From Apilactobacillus quenuiae (GTDB lineage: Bacteria; Bacillota; Bacilli; Lactobacillales; Lactobacillaceae), in the NCBI RefSeq assembly GCF_002994005.1, contig NZ_POSN01000003.1:96446-160445 (forward strand): a stretch of DNA of 64,000 nt. The letters run 5' to 3'. The notes below the pieces were generated by a model, which was not told where the DNA came from, did not search any database, and was given only the letters and a program-made list of their open reading frames with translations. This document shows, piece by piece, positions 35,202 to 44,444 of the stretch (its first letter is position 1; every line of letters begins with the position of its first letter). Both the position numbers and the translations under genes were made by a program.

Positions 35202-36830
35202 ATGACTATGGGATACAATATTTTAAATGACCCATTCAAGAATAAGGGTACTGCATTTACTAAAGAAGAACGTAAATCTTTGGGATTAGAAGGATTACTT
35301 CCTCCATATGTACAAACTTTACAAGAACAAGTAGATCAAACATACGCACAATTTCAATCAAAACCATCTGATTTAGAAAAACGTGTTTTCTTAATGCAAA
35401 TTTTTAATGAAAACAGAGTATTATTCTACAAACTATTTTCACAACATGTTGTAGAATTCATGCCAATTGTTTATGATCCAACAATTGCTGAAACTATTGA
35501 AAATTACAGTGAACTATTCGTTCAACCACAAAACGCAACTTTCTTATCAATCGATGATGATTTAGATACTATCAAAACCTCATTAAAGAACGCTGCTGAT
35601 GGTCGTGACATCAAGTTAATTGTTGTTTCAGATGCTGAAGGTATTTTAGGAATTGGTGATTGGGGTACTAATGGTGTTGACATCGCTGTTGGTAAACTAA
35701 TGGTATATACTGCCGCTGCTGGGATTGATCCTAGCCAAGTTCTTCCAGTTGTTTTAGATGCTGGTACTAATAACAAAGAACTATTAGATGATCCTATGTA
35801 TCTAGGTAATCGCCATGAAAGAGTTTATGGTGAAAAATACCATAAATTTGTAGATACTTTTGTTGAAGATGCTGAGGAATTATTCCCAGAAATGTACTTA
35901 CATTTTGAAGATTTTGGTCGGGGAAACGCTGCCGAAATTCTAGATCGTTATAAAGACAAATACACTGTCTTTAATGATGATATCCAAGGAACTGGAATTA
36001 TTGTTTTAGCTGGTATTTTGGGTGCATTAAATATTTCTGGCGAAAAGATGACTGACCAAGTTTATCTTTCATTTGGTGCTGGTACTGCTGGAACTGGAAT
36101 TGTTTCTCGTGTTTATGATGAGTTCATTCAGCAAGGAATGGATCCAGAAGAAGCTAAAAAACACTTCTATTTAGTAGATAAGCAAGGTCTACTATTTGAT
36201 GATGATGAAACATTAACTCCTCAACAAAAACCATTTGCTCACAAACGTGATGAATTTGAAAATCCTGATGAATTAACAAATCTTGAAGCAGTTGTTAAAG
36301 CTGTTCACCCTACTATCTTAGTTGGTACATCAACTCAACCTGGTAGCTTTACTCAAGATATTATTAAAGAAATGGCTGCTCATACTGAACGCCCAATTGT
36401 CTTCCCAATTTCTAACCCAACTAAGTTGGCAGAAGCTAAAGCTGAAGATTTACTAAAATGGACTGATGGAAAAGCATTAATCGGTACTGGTATTCCAGTT
36501 AAAGATGTTGAATACAATGGCACCACCTACCAAATTGGTCAAGCTAATAACGCATTAGTTTACCCAGGTCTAGGTTTAGGTGCAATTGCATCCACTGCAA
36601 CCGTACTAGACGATGAAATGATTTCCGCAGCTGCCCACTCACTTGGTGGTATTGTTGATACTGACAAACCGGGTGCTGCTGTCTTACCTCCAGTTTCTAA
36701 ATTAGATCAATTCTCAACTACTGTTGCTAAGGCTGTGGCTGATAGTGCTGTAAAACGTAATTTAACTCGTAAAAAGATTGATGATGTTGTTAAAGCTATC
36801 GAAAATACTAAGTGGGATCCTGAATACTAA
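35202..36830 (+). CDS. mleA: malolactic enzyme
   Basis: A 542-aa NAD- and Mn-dependent enzyme that decarboxylates L-malate to L-lactate and carbon dioxide, raising pH and giving proton-motive force. The family start [29 protein letters not shown], the malic-enzyme core [19 protein letters not shown], the metal-site [16 protein letters not shown], and the Rossmann [10 protein letters not shown] are present. Length is typical. AGAGG lies upstream of ATG. No malate permease gene (mleP) follows, unlike most clusters, so malate uptake must be encoded elsewhere. Confidence 0.95.
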   Translation: MTMGYNILNDPFKNKGTAFTKEERKSLGLEGLLPPYVQTLQEQVDQTYAQFQSKPSDLEKRVFLMQIFNENRVLFYKLFSQHVVEFMPIVYDPTIAETIENYSELFVQPQNATFLSIDDDLDTIKTSLKNAADGRDIKLIVVSDAEGILGIGDWGTNGVDIAVGKLMVYTAAAGIDPSQVLPVVLDAGTNNKELLDDPMYLGNRHERVYGEKYHKFVDTFVEDAEELFPEMYLHFEDFGRGNAAEILDRYKDKYTVFNDDIQGTGIIVLAGILGALNISGEKMTDQVYLSFGAGTAGTGIVSRVYDEFIQQGMDPEEAKKHFYLVDKQGLLFDDDETLTPQQKPFAHKRDEFENPDELTNLEAVVKAVHPTILVGTSTQPGSFTQDIIKEMAAHTERPIVFPISNPTKLAEAKAEDLLKWTDGKALIGTGIPVKDVEYNGTTYQIGQANNALVYPGLGLGAIASTATVLDDEMISAAAHSLGGIVDTDKPGAAVLPPVSKLDQFSTTVAKAVADSAVKRNLTRKKIDDVVKAIENTKWDPEY

Positions 36831-36840
36831 TATATAAATT

Positions 36841-36890
36841 AAATAAGCATCGAATGAATTTTAATGAATTCACTCGATGCTTATTTTTTT
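36841..36890. terminator. terminator of mleA
   Basis: AAATAAGCATCGA pairs with TCGATGCTTATTT, with an inner TGAATT/AATTCA helix, then T-run. It also lies behind the convergent Rrf2 gene. Confidence 0.88.
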
Positions 36891-37326
36891 ATCCATCAAC
36901 GATATCTTTTAAACTAATATTCTTCAAACTCTTTTCCATATCTAGTTCTACTTTGCTTAAAGCTCTTTCCTGTTTATCTAAAATATTTTCTACTTTAGAT
37001 TTATTTTCTTCGAAATTTTTAAAATCAAAATCCTTATAGATTTTAAACAGTGGATTATTAATTCCCTCAATTGCATTAAAAATATCAAAAAGAGATATTT
37101 TACTATCATCATTGCTTAATGCAAGTCCACCATCCACACCTGCTTTAGTATCTAGTAAACCATTTCTTTTTAACATTGAGATTAGTCTTTTAATACTAGG
37201 AACTGGAATAGACAATTGTTCAGAAATATTTTTAATTGATAAATATTTACAGTCTTCTTTTGTAGAACTGATGTCTATATACGCCAAAATAGCAATAGAC
37301 TGAGAAAATGCAGCAGAATAAGCCAA
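36889..37326 (-). CDS. Rrf2-family transcriptional regulator
   Basis: A 145-aa winged-helix protein. TTG start with AGGAGATGA upstream. The recognition region is YLSIKNISEQLSIPVPSIKRLISMLKRNGLL, followed by DTKAGVDGGLALSNDDSKISLFDIFNAIEG, the characteristic Rrf2 wing and helix. No cysteines of the IscR/NsrR cluster type are evident, so it is probably a redox- or ligand-sensing member without Fe-S. It is the last of three co-oriented genes with an AKR and an MFS transporter. Confidence 0.88.
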   Translation of the reverse strand: MAYSAAFSQSIAILAYIDISSTKEDCKYLSIKNISEQLSIPVPSIKRLISMLKRNGLLDTKAGVDGGLALSNDDSKISLFDIFNAIEGINNPLFKIYKDFDFKNFEENKSKVENILDKQERALSKVELDMEKSLKNISLKDIVDG

Positions 37327-37382
37327 TCACTCTCATCTCCTAATATAGCTTTAATAATATAATAAAATTATATCATATATCT

Positions 37383-38267
37383 TTAAATGTTAGTGCTCAA
37401 GTTATTAGCTACATTTAAATATTTAATAATATTTTCTGAATCATCATCACTTAGTTTTCCACCTATTTTTTCTGTACTTCCATAGTTTTTATTCAAATTA
37501 CTGATATTCTTCATATCTAAATTATCCAAATTAAAATCATAAATATTAAAGTTTTCATTTATTCTATTAAAATGAACACTTTTACATAAAGAAACAATTC
37601 CAAGCTGAAATTCCCAACGTAAAATAATTTGAGCAATTGTCTTGTTATACTTTTTAGCAATCTTCTTTAATACTGAATTATGAAAAAGATTATTACTACC
37701 TTCAGCAAAAGGTGACCACGATTCTACTTGTACATCAAGGTTATTTAAATTATTAATACTATCATGTTCTTGTCGCCATGGATTGATTTCTATTTGATTA
37801 ATTACTAGCTTCACTTTATTAAAAGCATCCAAATCAATTAAATTACGTGTTGTAAAATTAGAAACTACAATTGATAAGATTTTACCTTGTTTTTGAGCAT
37901 CTTCCATTGCTCTCCATGCACCATAATAATCACCAAAGGGTTGATGTAATAATAATAAGTCTAAATAATCTGTATTCAAGCGTTTTAAAATATCATCAAT
38001 AGATTTACTAGCTTTTTCGTATCCATAATGATTAACCCATAGTTTAGAAGTAATAAATAGTTCATCCTTTGAGACATAGGAATTATTTATTCCTATCCCA
38101 ACTGCTTCTTCATTCCCATAAATTTCTGCTGTATCATCAATTAATCTGTAACCAGCGTTAATAGCTTGTGTAACTGAATCAACACATTTTTGTGTGTTTG
38201 GTATTCTAAAAGTTCCAAAACCATTAGCTGGAATTTGATTGCCATCATTTAATGTAAAATATTTCAT
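37383..38267 (-). CDS. aldo/keto reductase
   Basis: About 294 aa. The ATG at 38267 (MKYFTLNDGNQIPANGFGTF) has GGGGTG upstream. An NADPH-dependent TIM-barrel reductase of the DkgA/YvgN type. The catalytic residues are Asp and Tyr in DTAEIYGNEEAVG, Lys in FITSKLWVNHYG, and His in LLLLHQPFGDYYGAW. It probably detoxifies carbonyl compounds such as methylglyoxal; the true substrate is unknown. It is co-oriented with the MFS gene upstream (39 bp gap) and the Rrf2 gene downstream. Confidence 0.9.
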   Translation of the reverse strand: MKYFTLNDGNQIPANGFGTFRIPNTQKCVDSVTQAINAGYRLIDDTAEIYGNEEAVGIGINNSYVSKDELFITSKLWVNHYGYEKASKSIDDILKRLNTDYLDLLLLHQPFGDYYGAWRAMEDAQKQGKILSIVVSNFTTRNLIDLDAFNKVKLVINQIEINPWRQEHDSINNLNNLDVQVESWSPFAEGSNNLFHNSVLKKIAKKYNKTIAQIILRWEFQLGIVSLCKSVHFNRINENFNIYDFNLDNLDMKNISNLNKNYGSTEKIGGKLSDDDSENIIKYLNVANNLSTNI

Positions 38268-38306
38268 AAACAAACACCCCAATCAAAATTATCAATTTTT
38301 AGAAAT

Positions 38307-39965
38307 TTATTTTGTTCTACGCTTAAAGATGAATGAAAGTAATACTAATGAAAATACAAATGGTGTTGCTACTTTATAAATATCAATAAACGCTTTAGTA
38401 AACTGTGATTTAGTATGATTACTAATTCTAGTAGTGCTTAGATTAATTTTATTTTCAGTTTTTTGGATCTTATGTCCAACTTTTTCCTCAATTATTGGTT
38501 TAATTTTATTACGAAACTGAACTGGTACTTTTTCTAATGTTGAACTGACTATTAACTGTTTTTGATAATCAGATACTTTATATTTACTATCTTTATTATT
38601 TTTTTGATGTCTAATTCGATAAGAAACCTGATTCTTCATACTATTTGACTGTTTGGAGTTTAAATTCAAATTATCAATTTGAGTATATGCATATCTAATT
38701 GAACTATTTTTAGCGGTTGATACATTATTACTTAAAGCTGTAATAAATATCGATGCCGCTAAAGCAAAACCGACTAACCGCATAACTAAAATTACAGGTT
38801 GTGAAGAAGATAATAACTCTCCTTGAAAATCAGAAGCAGCAAGTGTTTGCATAGCCCCAGTAATAATCCCATAACCAGCTCCCAAAATTGCACAGGTTAT
38901 TCCGACATGAAATTCATTATTCATATCTATATTCCAAAGCAAGATATATGATATTCCCATCGACAAAGCTGCTAATATAACAGCAATTTTCCCACCTAAT
39001 TTATTTACTAGCATAGAAGAAATAGGTGAAAATAATACAATCATTGCTGAAGCGGGAGTAATTAATAATGCTGCTGTTAAATCACTTTTGTTTTGTAGAC
39101 TAACAAAATAAGTAGGAAGTACTGTTAAAACTCCAACAAAGAAAACTGTTCCTAACAACATTGAAAGAGCAGCTCCATTAAATTTTCGATAAGTAAATAG
39201 TTTCATTGGAATCATTGGATAATCAATGTGTCTTTCATATACAATAAAAATAATTAGACCTACTGCACTTGTCAAAAATAATCCAATTATTCCAATGCTA
39301 TTCCATCCCCATTTATTACCTTGTACCAATCCTAAAGTTAGCGAGAACAATATCAAGGCACTTAGGATACTACCAAAAATATCAATTTTATTATTAACAA
39401 CTTTTTCTTTAAGATTTAAAGAAAATACTCCTAATAAAATAGTTATGATTGCTAGTGGAATATTAATAATGAAAACCCATCTCCAGTTAAATCTTTCAGA
39501 CAAAGTTCCACCAATGGTAGGTCCAAGTGCTCCTGCTAATCCTTGAGTCATGCTGAGCAAAGCAATTACTACCGATCTTCCTTTTTCTGAAACAGAAGAA
39601 ATTCCAATTACCATAGATAAAGGAAAAACAAATGCAACTCCTAGTGCTTGAATAGAACGACCCAAAATAATCATATTAACATCAGGTGCGAATGCTGCAA
39701 CAATTGCCCCTGCTAAGAAAACAACAGTTCCACCTAAAAAGGATTTATTTACACCAATTCTTTGAGCTAATCGTCCAAATGGAATTGTTAATGCTGCAAA
39801 TATAATAGTATAAGCATTTATTGCCCAAGTCATTGAGGATAGGTTTGTATGTAATCCCCTTTGAATTTCTGGCAAAACAACGTTCATGATGGTTTCATTA
39901 ACTAAACACATAAACGTTCCAATACACATTGCTAAGATAATAGATATCCTTTTAAGTTTACTCAT
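38307..39965 (-). CDS. MFS drug/solute exporter, DHA2 (EmrB/QacA) type
   Basis: About 552 aa with the ATG at 39965 (AGGAGTG 9 nt upstream). Fourteen membrane helices are expected from length and pattern. Motif C-like GALGPTIGGTLSERFNWRWVFIINIP and an early VLPEIQRGLHTNLSSMTWAINAYTI are typical of the 14-helix DHA2 family. A long basic loop (about 420-525) lies before the last helix, which is larger than usual. It probably exports a toxic compound, together with the reductase downstream and under the Rrf2 regulator. Confidence 0.9.
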   Translation of the reverse strand: MSKLKRISIILAMCIGTFMCLVNETIMNVVLPEIQRGLHTNLSSMTWAINAYTIIFAALTIPFGRLAQRIGVNKSFLGGTVVFLAGAIVAAFAPDVNMIILGRSIQALGVAFVFPLSMVIGISSVSEKGRSVVIALLSMTQGLAGALGPTIGGTLSERFNWRWVFIINIPLAIITILLGVFSLNLKEKVVNNKIDIFGSILSALILFSLTLGLVQGNKWGWNSIGIIGLFLTSAVGLIIFIVYERHIDYPMIPMKLFTYRKFNGAALSMLLGTVFFVGVLTVLPTYFVSLQNKSDLTAALLITPASAMIVLFSPISSMLVNKLGGKIAVILAALSMGISYILLWNIDMNNEFHVGITCAILGAGYGIITGAMQTLAASDFQGELLSSSQPVILVMRLVGFALAASIFITALSNNVSTAKNSSIRYAYTQIDNLNLNSKQSNSMKNQVSYRIRHQKNNKDSKYKVSDYQKQLIVSSTLEKVPVQFRNKIKPIIEEKVGHKIQKTENKINLSTTRISNHTKSQFTKAFIDIYKVATPFVFSLVLLSFIFKRRTK

Positions 39966-40027
39966 CAAATACACTCCTATTCCAAATATATAATTCATAA
40001 ACGATTAATTATTTGTTATGTTTAAAT

Positions 40028-40044
40028 TGTTTATGATATAAACA
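40028..40044. promoter_or_regulatory. candidate operator upstream of the MFS-AKR-Rrf2 group
   Basis: TGTTTAT-GAT-ATAAACA is a perfect 7-bp inverted repeat. Beside it AGTATA ... TATACT (about 40044-40062) forms a second one, and TTGTTTATA recurs. The position, about 60 bp upstream of the MFS start, suits an operator for the operon's Rrf2 regulator. Confidence 0.45.
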
Positions 40045-40189
40045 GTATATATTGTTTATACTTTTTAATCAATATATATTATATCTAGTGGCTAAATATT
40101 AATATAAATTCCACTAAAAATTTTCTAATTGATTTTTAATAATCATTAAGATATACTTGTAATTAATCAATCTTGAGGAGGTTATTATT

Positions 40190-40261
40190 ATGTTTAACAA
40201 ACAATTTCAATGTTGTATGAATAAAACTGATTTTAATGTCTTCAAGTGGATTATAATTTAA
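40190..40261 (+). CDS. 23-codon leader peptide with Cys-Cys-Met run
   Basis: A short frame with a strong ribosome site (GAGGAGG, 40174-40180) 9 nt before ATG. The product starts MFNKQFQCCMNKTDF and ends VFKWIII. Tandem cysteine codons followed by methionine at positions 8-10, and a rho-independent hairpin starting 26 nt after the stop, are the hallmarks of a transcription-attenuation leader. The gene behind it encodes a peptide-binding lipoprotein, so regulation of peptide uptake by sulfur amino-acid supply is a reasonable inference. It could also be an unrelated microprotein. Confidence 0.6.
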   Translation: MFNKQFQCCMNKTDFNVFKWIII

Positions 40262-40286
40262 ATTATTAATTTATTAAAAATACATG

Positions 40287-40334
40287 AGGATATTATAAAT
40301 CAGCTTTTTTTGCTGTTTTATAATATCCTTTTTT
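40287..40334 (+). terminator. attenuator hairpin before oppA-like gene
   Basis: AGGATATTATAAA-t-CAGC (40287-40304) pairs with GCTG-tt-TTATAATATCCT, then TTTTTTTG. It lies between the leader peptide and the peptide-binding protein gene. A perfect 12-bp palindrome AGATGGCCATCT follows at 40339-40350. Confidence 0.75.
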
Positions 40335-40387
40335 GTTTAGATGGCCATCTGAATTTGTATTTTATTATTTAAGGGGAGCAATAATTT

Positions 40388-42004
40388 ATGAAAAAATTTA
40401 GATTATCAATATTATCGACCAGTTTACTTTTACTAGCCTTAGTATTAGTCGGCTGTGGTAACAATAATGCTGAAAATAAAAAATCAATCAATTGGATGAC
40501 CAGTGCATCACTTGAAAGTTTAGATCCATCTAAGGCCGTTGACGTTAATAGTGATCAAATTTTATTTAATGCTTTCAGAGGTTTAGTTACTCCTGATGGT
40601 GGCAATAAAGTTAAATTAGCGGTTGCCAAGGATTATAAAGTCTCAAAAGACGGTAAAACATATACATTTGATTTAAAGAAAACTAGTTGGAGCAATGGAC
40701 GTGCCCTGACTGCTAAAGATTTTGAATATGCTATCAAACGTAGTGCCAACCCTAAAACAGCTTCACAAATGGCTTATTATATGGCCAACATTAGAAACTA
40801 TAACGAAATTAAAAATAGTAAAAAGCCGCTTTCTTCATTAGGTGTAAAAGCACTTAATAACTATAAATTACAAATTCAGTTATCTAAACCACAGGCTGAT
40901 TTTATAAATATTTTAACGTTACCAATCTTCTATCCACAATTAAAATCAGCAGTAGACAAATATGGTAGTGCATATGGAACCATGAGTAACAAGATTGTTT
41001 ACAACGGTCCATTTAAAGTGACTAAATGGACTGGCAGTAATGATACTTGGAATTTAACTAAAAATAGATATTACTATGATAATGCCCAAACTAAGTTAAA
41101 CAATATCAAATACTCAGTTATTAAAGATCCTTCAACTGCCTTAAATGAATATCAAAGTGGTAAATTAGATCAAACACTGTTATCTGGAAAACAACAATAC
41201 AATAATTATAAGGATAATAAAGACTTTCATTTAAGAAAAACTTTTACTGTGAAATATCTATCACTAAACCAAATGAAGATTCCCGAGTTTTCCAATATTA
41301 AAATTAGAAAAGCACTTTCTTTAATTATCAATCGCAATCAATTAATTCATGATATTTTAGGTGACGGTTCAGTTGTTTCTCGCGGAATGGTCCCAGATAC
41401 ATTAGCTTATCATAATGGTAAAGACTTTAATGATTATGCTGGCGTTACTGATGATACTTCTACTAATGTCAATAAAGCAAAGCAATTATGGAAAGCTGGC
41501 ATGAAAGAATTAGGTAAAAAGTCAATTAATGCTTCAATTATGAGTAGTAATGATGGAACTAATAAAAATGTCGCTGAATTCTTACAAAGTGAAATGGAAA
41601 AGCTCCCTGGCATGAAAATATCATTAGAATTATTACCATCGAATGTAGCTACTCCACGTTCACTTAAATCTCAATACCAAATTTCCATCTCTGGATGGGA
41701 TCCATCAATTAGTGATCCAATTTCCCCATTAAATACTAAATATTCTACTAATCCAATTAACACTTCTAAATGGAAAAACAATGAATATGATAAATTAGTT
41801 GATCGTTCCAATGATCAAGATGCATTAAATCCGGCTAAACGTTGGGATGATTTAGTAAATGCACAAAAGATATTGCTAAATGATCAAGCAATTATTCCTT
41901 TATATCAAATTGGGCAACCTGAATTAATAAAAAGTAATATTCATGATGTTCGCTACTTAGGTAATGGCCCTGTTTGGGATTTTGCAAAAGCATATGTCAA
42001 ATAA
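40388..42004 (+). CDS. oppA: oligopeptide ABC transporter substrate-binding lipoprotein, OppA-like
   Basis: A 538-aa lipoprotein (lipobox LVLVGC at about residue 23) of the SBP_bac_5 family. Family features include SLDPSKAVDVNSDQIL near the start, YTFDLKKTSWSNGRALTAKDFEYAIKR, FSNIKIRKALSLIINRNQL, and the C-terminal AQKILLNDQAIIPLYQIGQP. It delivers peptides to an Opp-type permease. No opp permease or ATPase genes are in the window, so it is an orphan binding protein. Expression is probably controlled by the leader peptide and terminator upstream. The GGGG ribosome site is weak but present. Confidence 0.93.
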   Translation: MKKFRLSILSTSLLLLALVLVGCGNNNAENKKSINWMTSASLESLDPSKAVDVNSDQILFNAFRGLVTPDGGNKVKLAVAKDYKVSKDGKTYTFDLKKTSWSNGRALTAKDFEYAIKRSANPKTASQMAYYMANIRNYNEIKNSKKPLSSLGVKALNNYKLQIQLSKPQADFINILTLPIFYPQLKSAVDKYGSAYGTMSNKIVYNGPFKVTKWTGSNDTWNLTKNRYYYDNAQTKLNNIKYSVIKDPSTALNEYQSGKLDQTLLSGKQQYNNYKDNKDFHLRKTFTVKYLSLNQMKIPEFSNIKIRKALSLIINRNQLIHDILGDGSVVSRGMVPDTLAYHNGKDFNDYAGVTDDTSTNVNKAKQLWKAGMKELGKKSINASIMSSNDGTNKNVAEFLQSEMEKLPGMKISLELLPSNVATPRSLKSQYQISISGWDPSISDPISPLNTKYSTNPINTSKWKNNEYDKLVDRSNDQDALNPAKRWDDLVNAQKILLNDQAIIPLYQIGQPELIKSNIHDVRYLGNGPVWDFAKAYVK

Positions 42005-42048
42005 AAAATTATAGTTGATGTTTCACTTAAATTAAATATGTATTAATA

Positions 42049-42086
42049 ATGAATGTTCTATCTATTAGAACATTCATTTTTATTTT
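42049..42086. terminator. bidirectional terminator
   Basis: ATGAATGTTCTA (42049-42060) pairs with TAGAACATTCAT (42066-42077), followed by TTTTATTTT. Confidence 0.92.
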
Positions 42087-42484
42087 ATTATGTCTAATTT
42101 TTCTAAAACTGGATAGTGATACTTATAACCAAGATTAGTTTTTAAAGTACGATATGACTCTACTTTACAATGCAAGGATAGCTTTTCTTTTGGTAAATAT
42201 TGATCTTTTAATTTAACGAAGTATAAATGATTATTATTATCAGAAACCGTAGCCTCTTTACTATTATTTCTAGAAAATTGTTGATCCACATGGACATTGT
42301 TTAAATCATAAGTCTTACCTACATAAAAATTATTTTTTGCTAAATCCTGATAAGTAATTTTATGATGGGCTTCTAAATGATTTGTTTTATGTAAATACTT
42401 TGGAATACTAATAATTGTCTGCATTACAAATAAAACCGTTAAACATAACAAAAAAATAAAAAATACTTTTTTATATTTGTTCAC
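42080..42484 (-). CDS. hypothetical membrane-anchored protein
   Basis: A 134-aa protein starting at GTG with GAGGTGAA upstream. One N-terminal hydrophobic segment (about 7-28) serves as uncleaved signal or anchor. The outer part is small, with a beta-rich pattern (VDQQFSRNNSKEATVSDNNN). I do not recognise the family. It ends in the bidirectional terminator shared with the oppA-like gene. Confidence 0.65.
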   Translation of the reverse strand: MNKYKKVFFIFLLCLTVLFVMQTIISIPKYLHKTNHLEAHHKITYQDLAKNNFYVGKTYDLNNVHVDQQFSRNNSKEATVSDNNNHLYFVKLKDQYLPKEKLSLHCKVESYRTLKTNLGYKYHYPVLEKLDIIK

Positions 42485-42615
42485 TCAATTCACCTCATTT
42501 TTCATGTTTAATATTAAACAATTTTTAATGAATATGTCAAAAAGCAATTTTGACTTAAATATAGTAAAATGGTAATAAATGTTTTATCAATATGTAAAAG
42601 GAATGGTTAATATAA

Positions 42616-43539
42616 ATGAAAATCAGTAAAAAAATAACCAGTTTTTTCAATAAACATAGTCGCGCTTTAAAAAGTATATATATCATAGCAATTATTATTT
42701 TAGTTGCAATTGCCTTTAACTCCATTCGTAAACAAGTGGAATGGCATCAAGTGTTACATTCATTTGGTAGTTTAACAACAACTAAAATAGTTATGCTAAT
42801 TGTATTAGGTTTACTATCAGTGGTTCCCATGGCCATCTATGACTATGAATATGTTAAACAAAGTCATAAGAAATTTAAACTATCAACAATTTTAGTCAAT
42901 AGTTATGTAATTAATACTGTCACTAACCTAGCTGGTGGTGGTGGACTTATTGGTGGGAGTTTAAGAACTTATTTATTTGGTAAAGTCAAAGATGTTAAAC
43001 AAACCATCGTACAAGTTTCTCAAATTGCTTTATTCACTCTTACTGGATTATCAATGAATGCAATCATTGTTATAATTATGCATTTTTTCTTCGATATTAA
43101 ATTAAACTTTTTTTATTGGCTAGTGTTAATTGGATTTATTATCTATTTAATCACTTTAGTATTTTTCAGAGCTAAATCATTAAGTCGACATGATACAATT
43201 TTATTACTAACTGGATCATTTTTTGAATGGATTTGTTGTCTATCATTCTTTGTATCAATTGGTTTATTCTTAGATTATCATTTCAGTATTCCATCAATTT
43301 ATGCATTAGTTGCGATTGCTGGAATGATTGGAATTATTAGCTTCATTCCTGGTGGATTGGGCAGTTTTGATTCAATTATGATTACCGGGATGCATATGAA
43401 TGGATTAAATGTTAATCAAGCAATTACTTGGCTAATTATTTATCGAGTAACTTATTATATTTTGCCATTCTTAGTAGGAATTACATTATATTTTGCGAAG
43501 ATTATTCATAATCAGTATATAAAAAAGGTCAGATCATAA
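42616..43539 (+). CDS. lysylphosphatidylglycerol synthase transmembrane-like (UPF0104/YbhN) protein
   Basis: A 307-aa integral membrane protein with about eight helices. Family features include VNSYVINTVTNLAGGGGLIGGSLRTYLFG and GIISFIPGGLGSFDSIMITGM near the end. It corresponds to the flippase part of MprF without the synthase domain. Proteins of this kind move or help make modified lipids. The substrate is unknown. AAAGGAATGG lies before the ATG. Confidence 0.88.
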   Translation: MKISKKITSFFNKHSRALKSIYIIAIIILVAIAFNSIRKQVEWHQVLHSFGSLTTTKIVMLIVLGLLSVVPMAIYDYEYVKQSHKKFKLSTILVNSYVINTVTNLAGGGGLIGGSLRTYLFGKVKDVKQTIVQVSQIALFTLTGLSMNAIIVIIMHFFFDIKLNFFYWLVLIGFIIYLITLVFFRAKSLSRHDTILLLTGSFFEWICCLSFFVSIGLFLDYHFSIPSIYALVAIAGMIGIISFIPGGLGSFDSIMITGMHMNGLNVNQAITWLIIYRVTYYILPFLVGITLYFAKIIHNQYIKKVRS

Positions 43540-43555
43540 GATCTGGCCTTTTTTT
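43521..43555. terminator. bidirectional terminator
   Basis: AAAAAAGGTCAGATC (43521-43535) pairs with GATCTGGCCTTTTTTT (43540-43555) with one G-T pair. Confidence 0.92.
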
Positions 43556-44273
43556 ATTGATAATAGTGTTTTAGTGAATTTTTTTCGTCGGAGCCTAATT
43601 TATTCAAAAGTGTTGATCCAGTTTGCGCATTGTAAAACATCATTAATCCACGATCTTTTTGACTATATAAATCATCAAAGCCTAAAGCATGGCCTAATTC
43701 ATGAATAATAATGTGATTTTTATTATTATCTGATAATTTTGATACATCAGAATATAGAAAGATATTACTATTAGAAATATAATTCATTTTAGTTCCATCT
43801 GAAAGAACGATTAGCGAGTTATAGTCAACATAATTATTAGTATCACCCAAGTTACCCTTAATATAGTAAGGGTTATCATTATCTTCTTTTGAAGTTAAAT
43901 TACCATGCACATTAACTACCGCTGATGAATCATCTACAATTTTGAACTTAATTACACCTAATTTATTCCAAGTAGCAATAGCTGTTTGAAAATTAGCTAT
44001 TAAACTAGGATTCCCATCATATCTTACATGAATGGTTCCATCATCATTAATTTTTTGTTTAATACTTAATCCAGTTTTGTAATCTTTTATAAAAGGTAAA
44101 ACAGATGTGCTTGTGTTCTTATCATTAACTTTTCCCTTATAATTTCTATCATTAAATACCCTTTTAGTTGTTGATTGATGTTTAGAATTAGCTAGTACAT
44201 TTTGAGTCGTAGTATATACTGGGGCAAAAAGTAAAAGCATAATGCTTAATAGTACTAATAATTTTTTCTTCAT
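43554..44273 (-). CDS. secreted matrixin-like zinc metalloprotease
   Basis: About 239 aa with the ATG at 44273 (GGAGG 5 nt upstream). A signal peptide covers about 1-28. The domain contains IATWNKLGVIKFK and the zinc site IIIHELGHALGFDDL, with a Met-turn-like GLMMFYN behind it. The classic M10 motif is HExxHxxGxxH; here the third position is Asp, which in metzincins occurs in the snapalysin type. Substrate unknown; extracellular protein or peptide processing is inferred. Confidence 0.85.
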   Translation of the reverse strand: MKKKLLVLLSIMLLLFAPVYTTTQNVLANSKHQSTTKRVFNDRNYKGKVNDKNTSTSVLPFIKDYKTGLSIKQKINDDGTIHVRYDGNPSLIANFQTAIATWNKLGVIKFKIVDDSSAVVNVHGNLTSKEDNDNPYYIKGNLGDTNNYVDYNSLIVLSDGTKMNYISNSNIFLYSDVSKLSDNNKNHIIIHELGHALGFDDLYSQKDRGLMMFYNAQTGSTLLNKLGSDEKNSLKHYYQ

Positions 44274-44402
44274 ATATTCCTCCATTTTGCTAATAGTTAC
44301 GATAACCATTTAATTATTAATATTCGGAATATATTACACTATCAAATTATATAGCACAAGACATTTTTGCAATAAAATACTTTTATTTCGATGTATTTAT
44401 GT

Positions 44403-44441
44403 AAAAAAATAGAAGCTACCTTAAAGTAGTTTCTATTTTTT
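44403..44441. terminator. terminator between protease promoter region and the next gene
   Basis: AGAAGCTAC (44411-44419) pairs with GTAGTTTCT (44426-44434), with A/T runs on both sides. On the - strand it ends the gene at 44445. Confidence 0.85.
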
Positions 44442-44444
44442 ATA

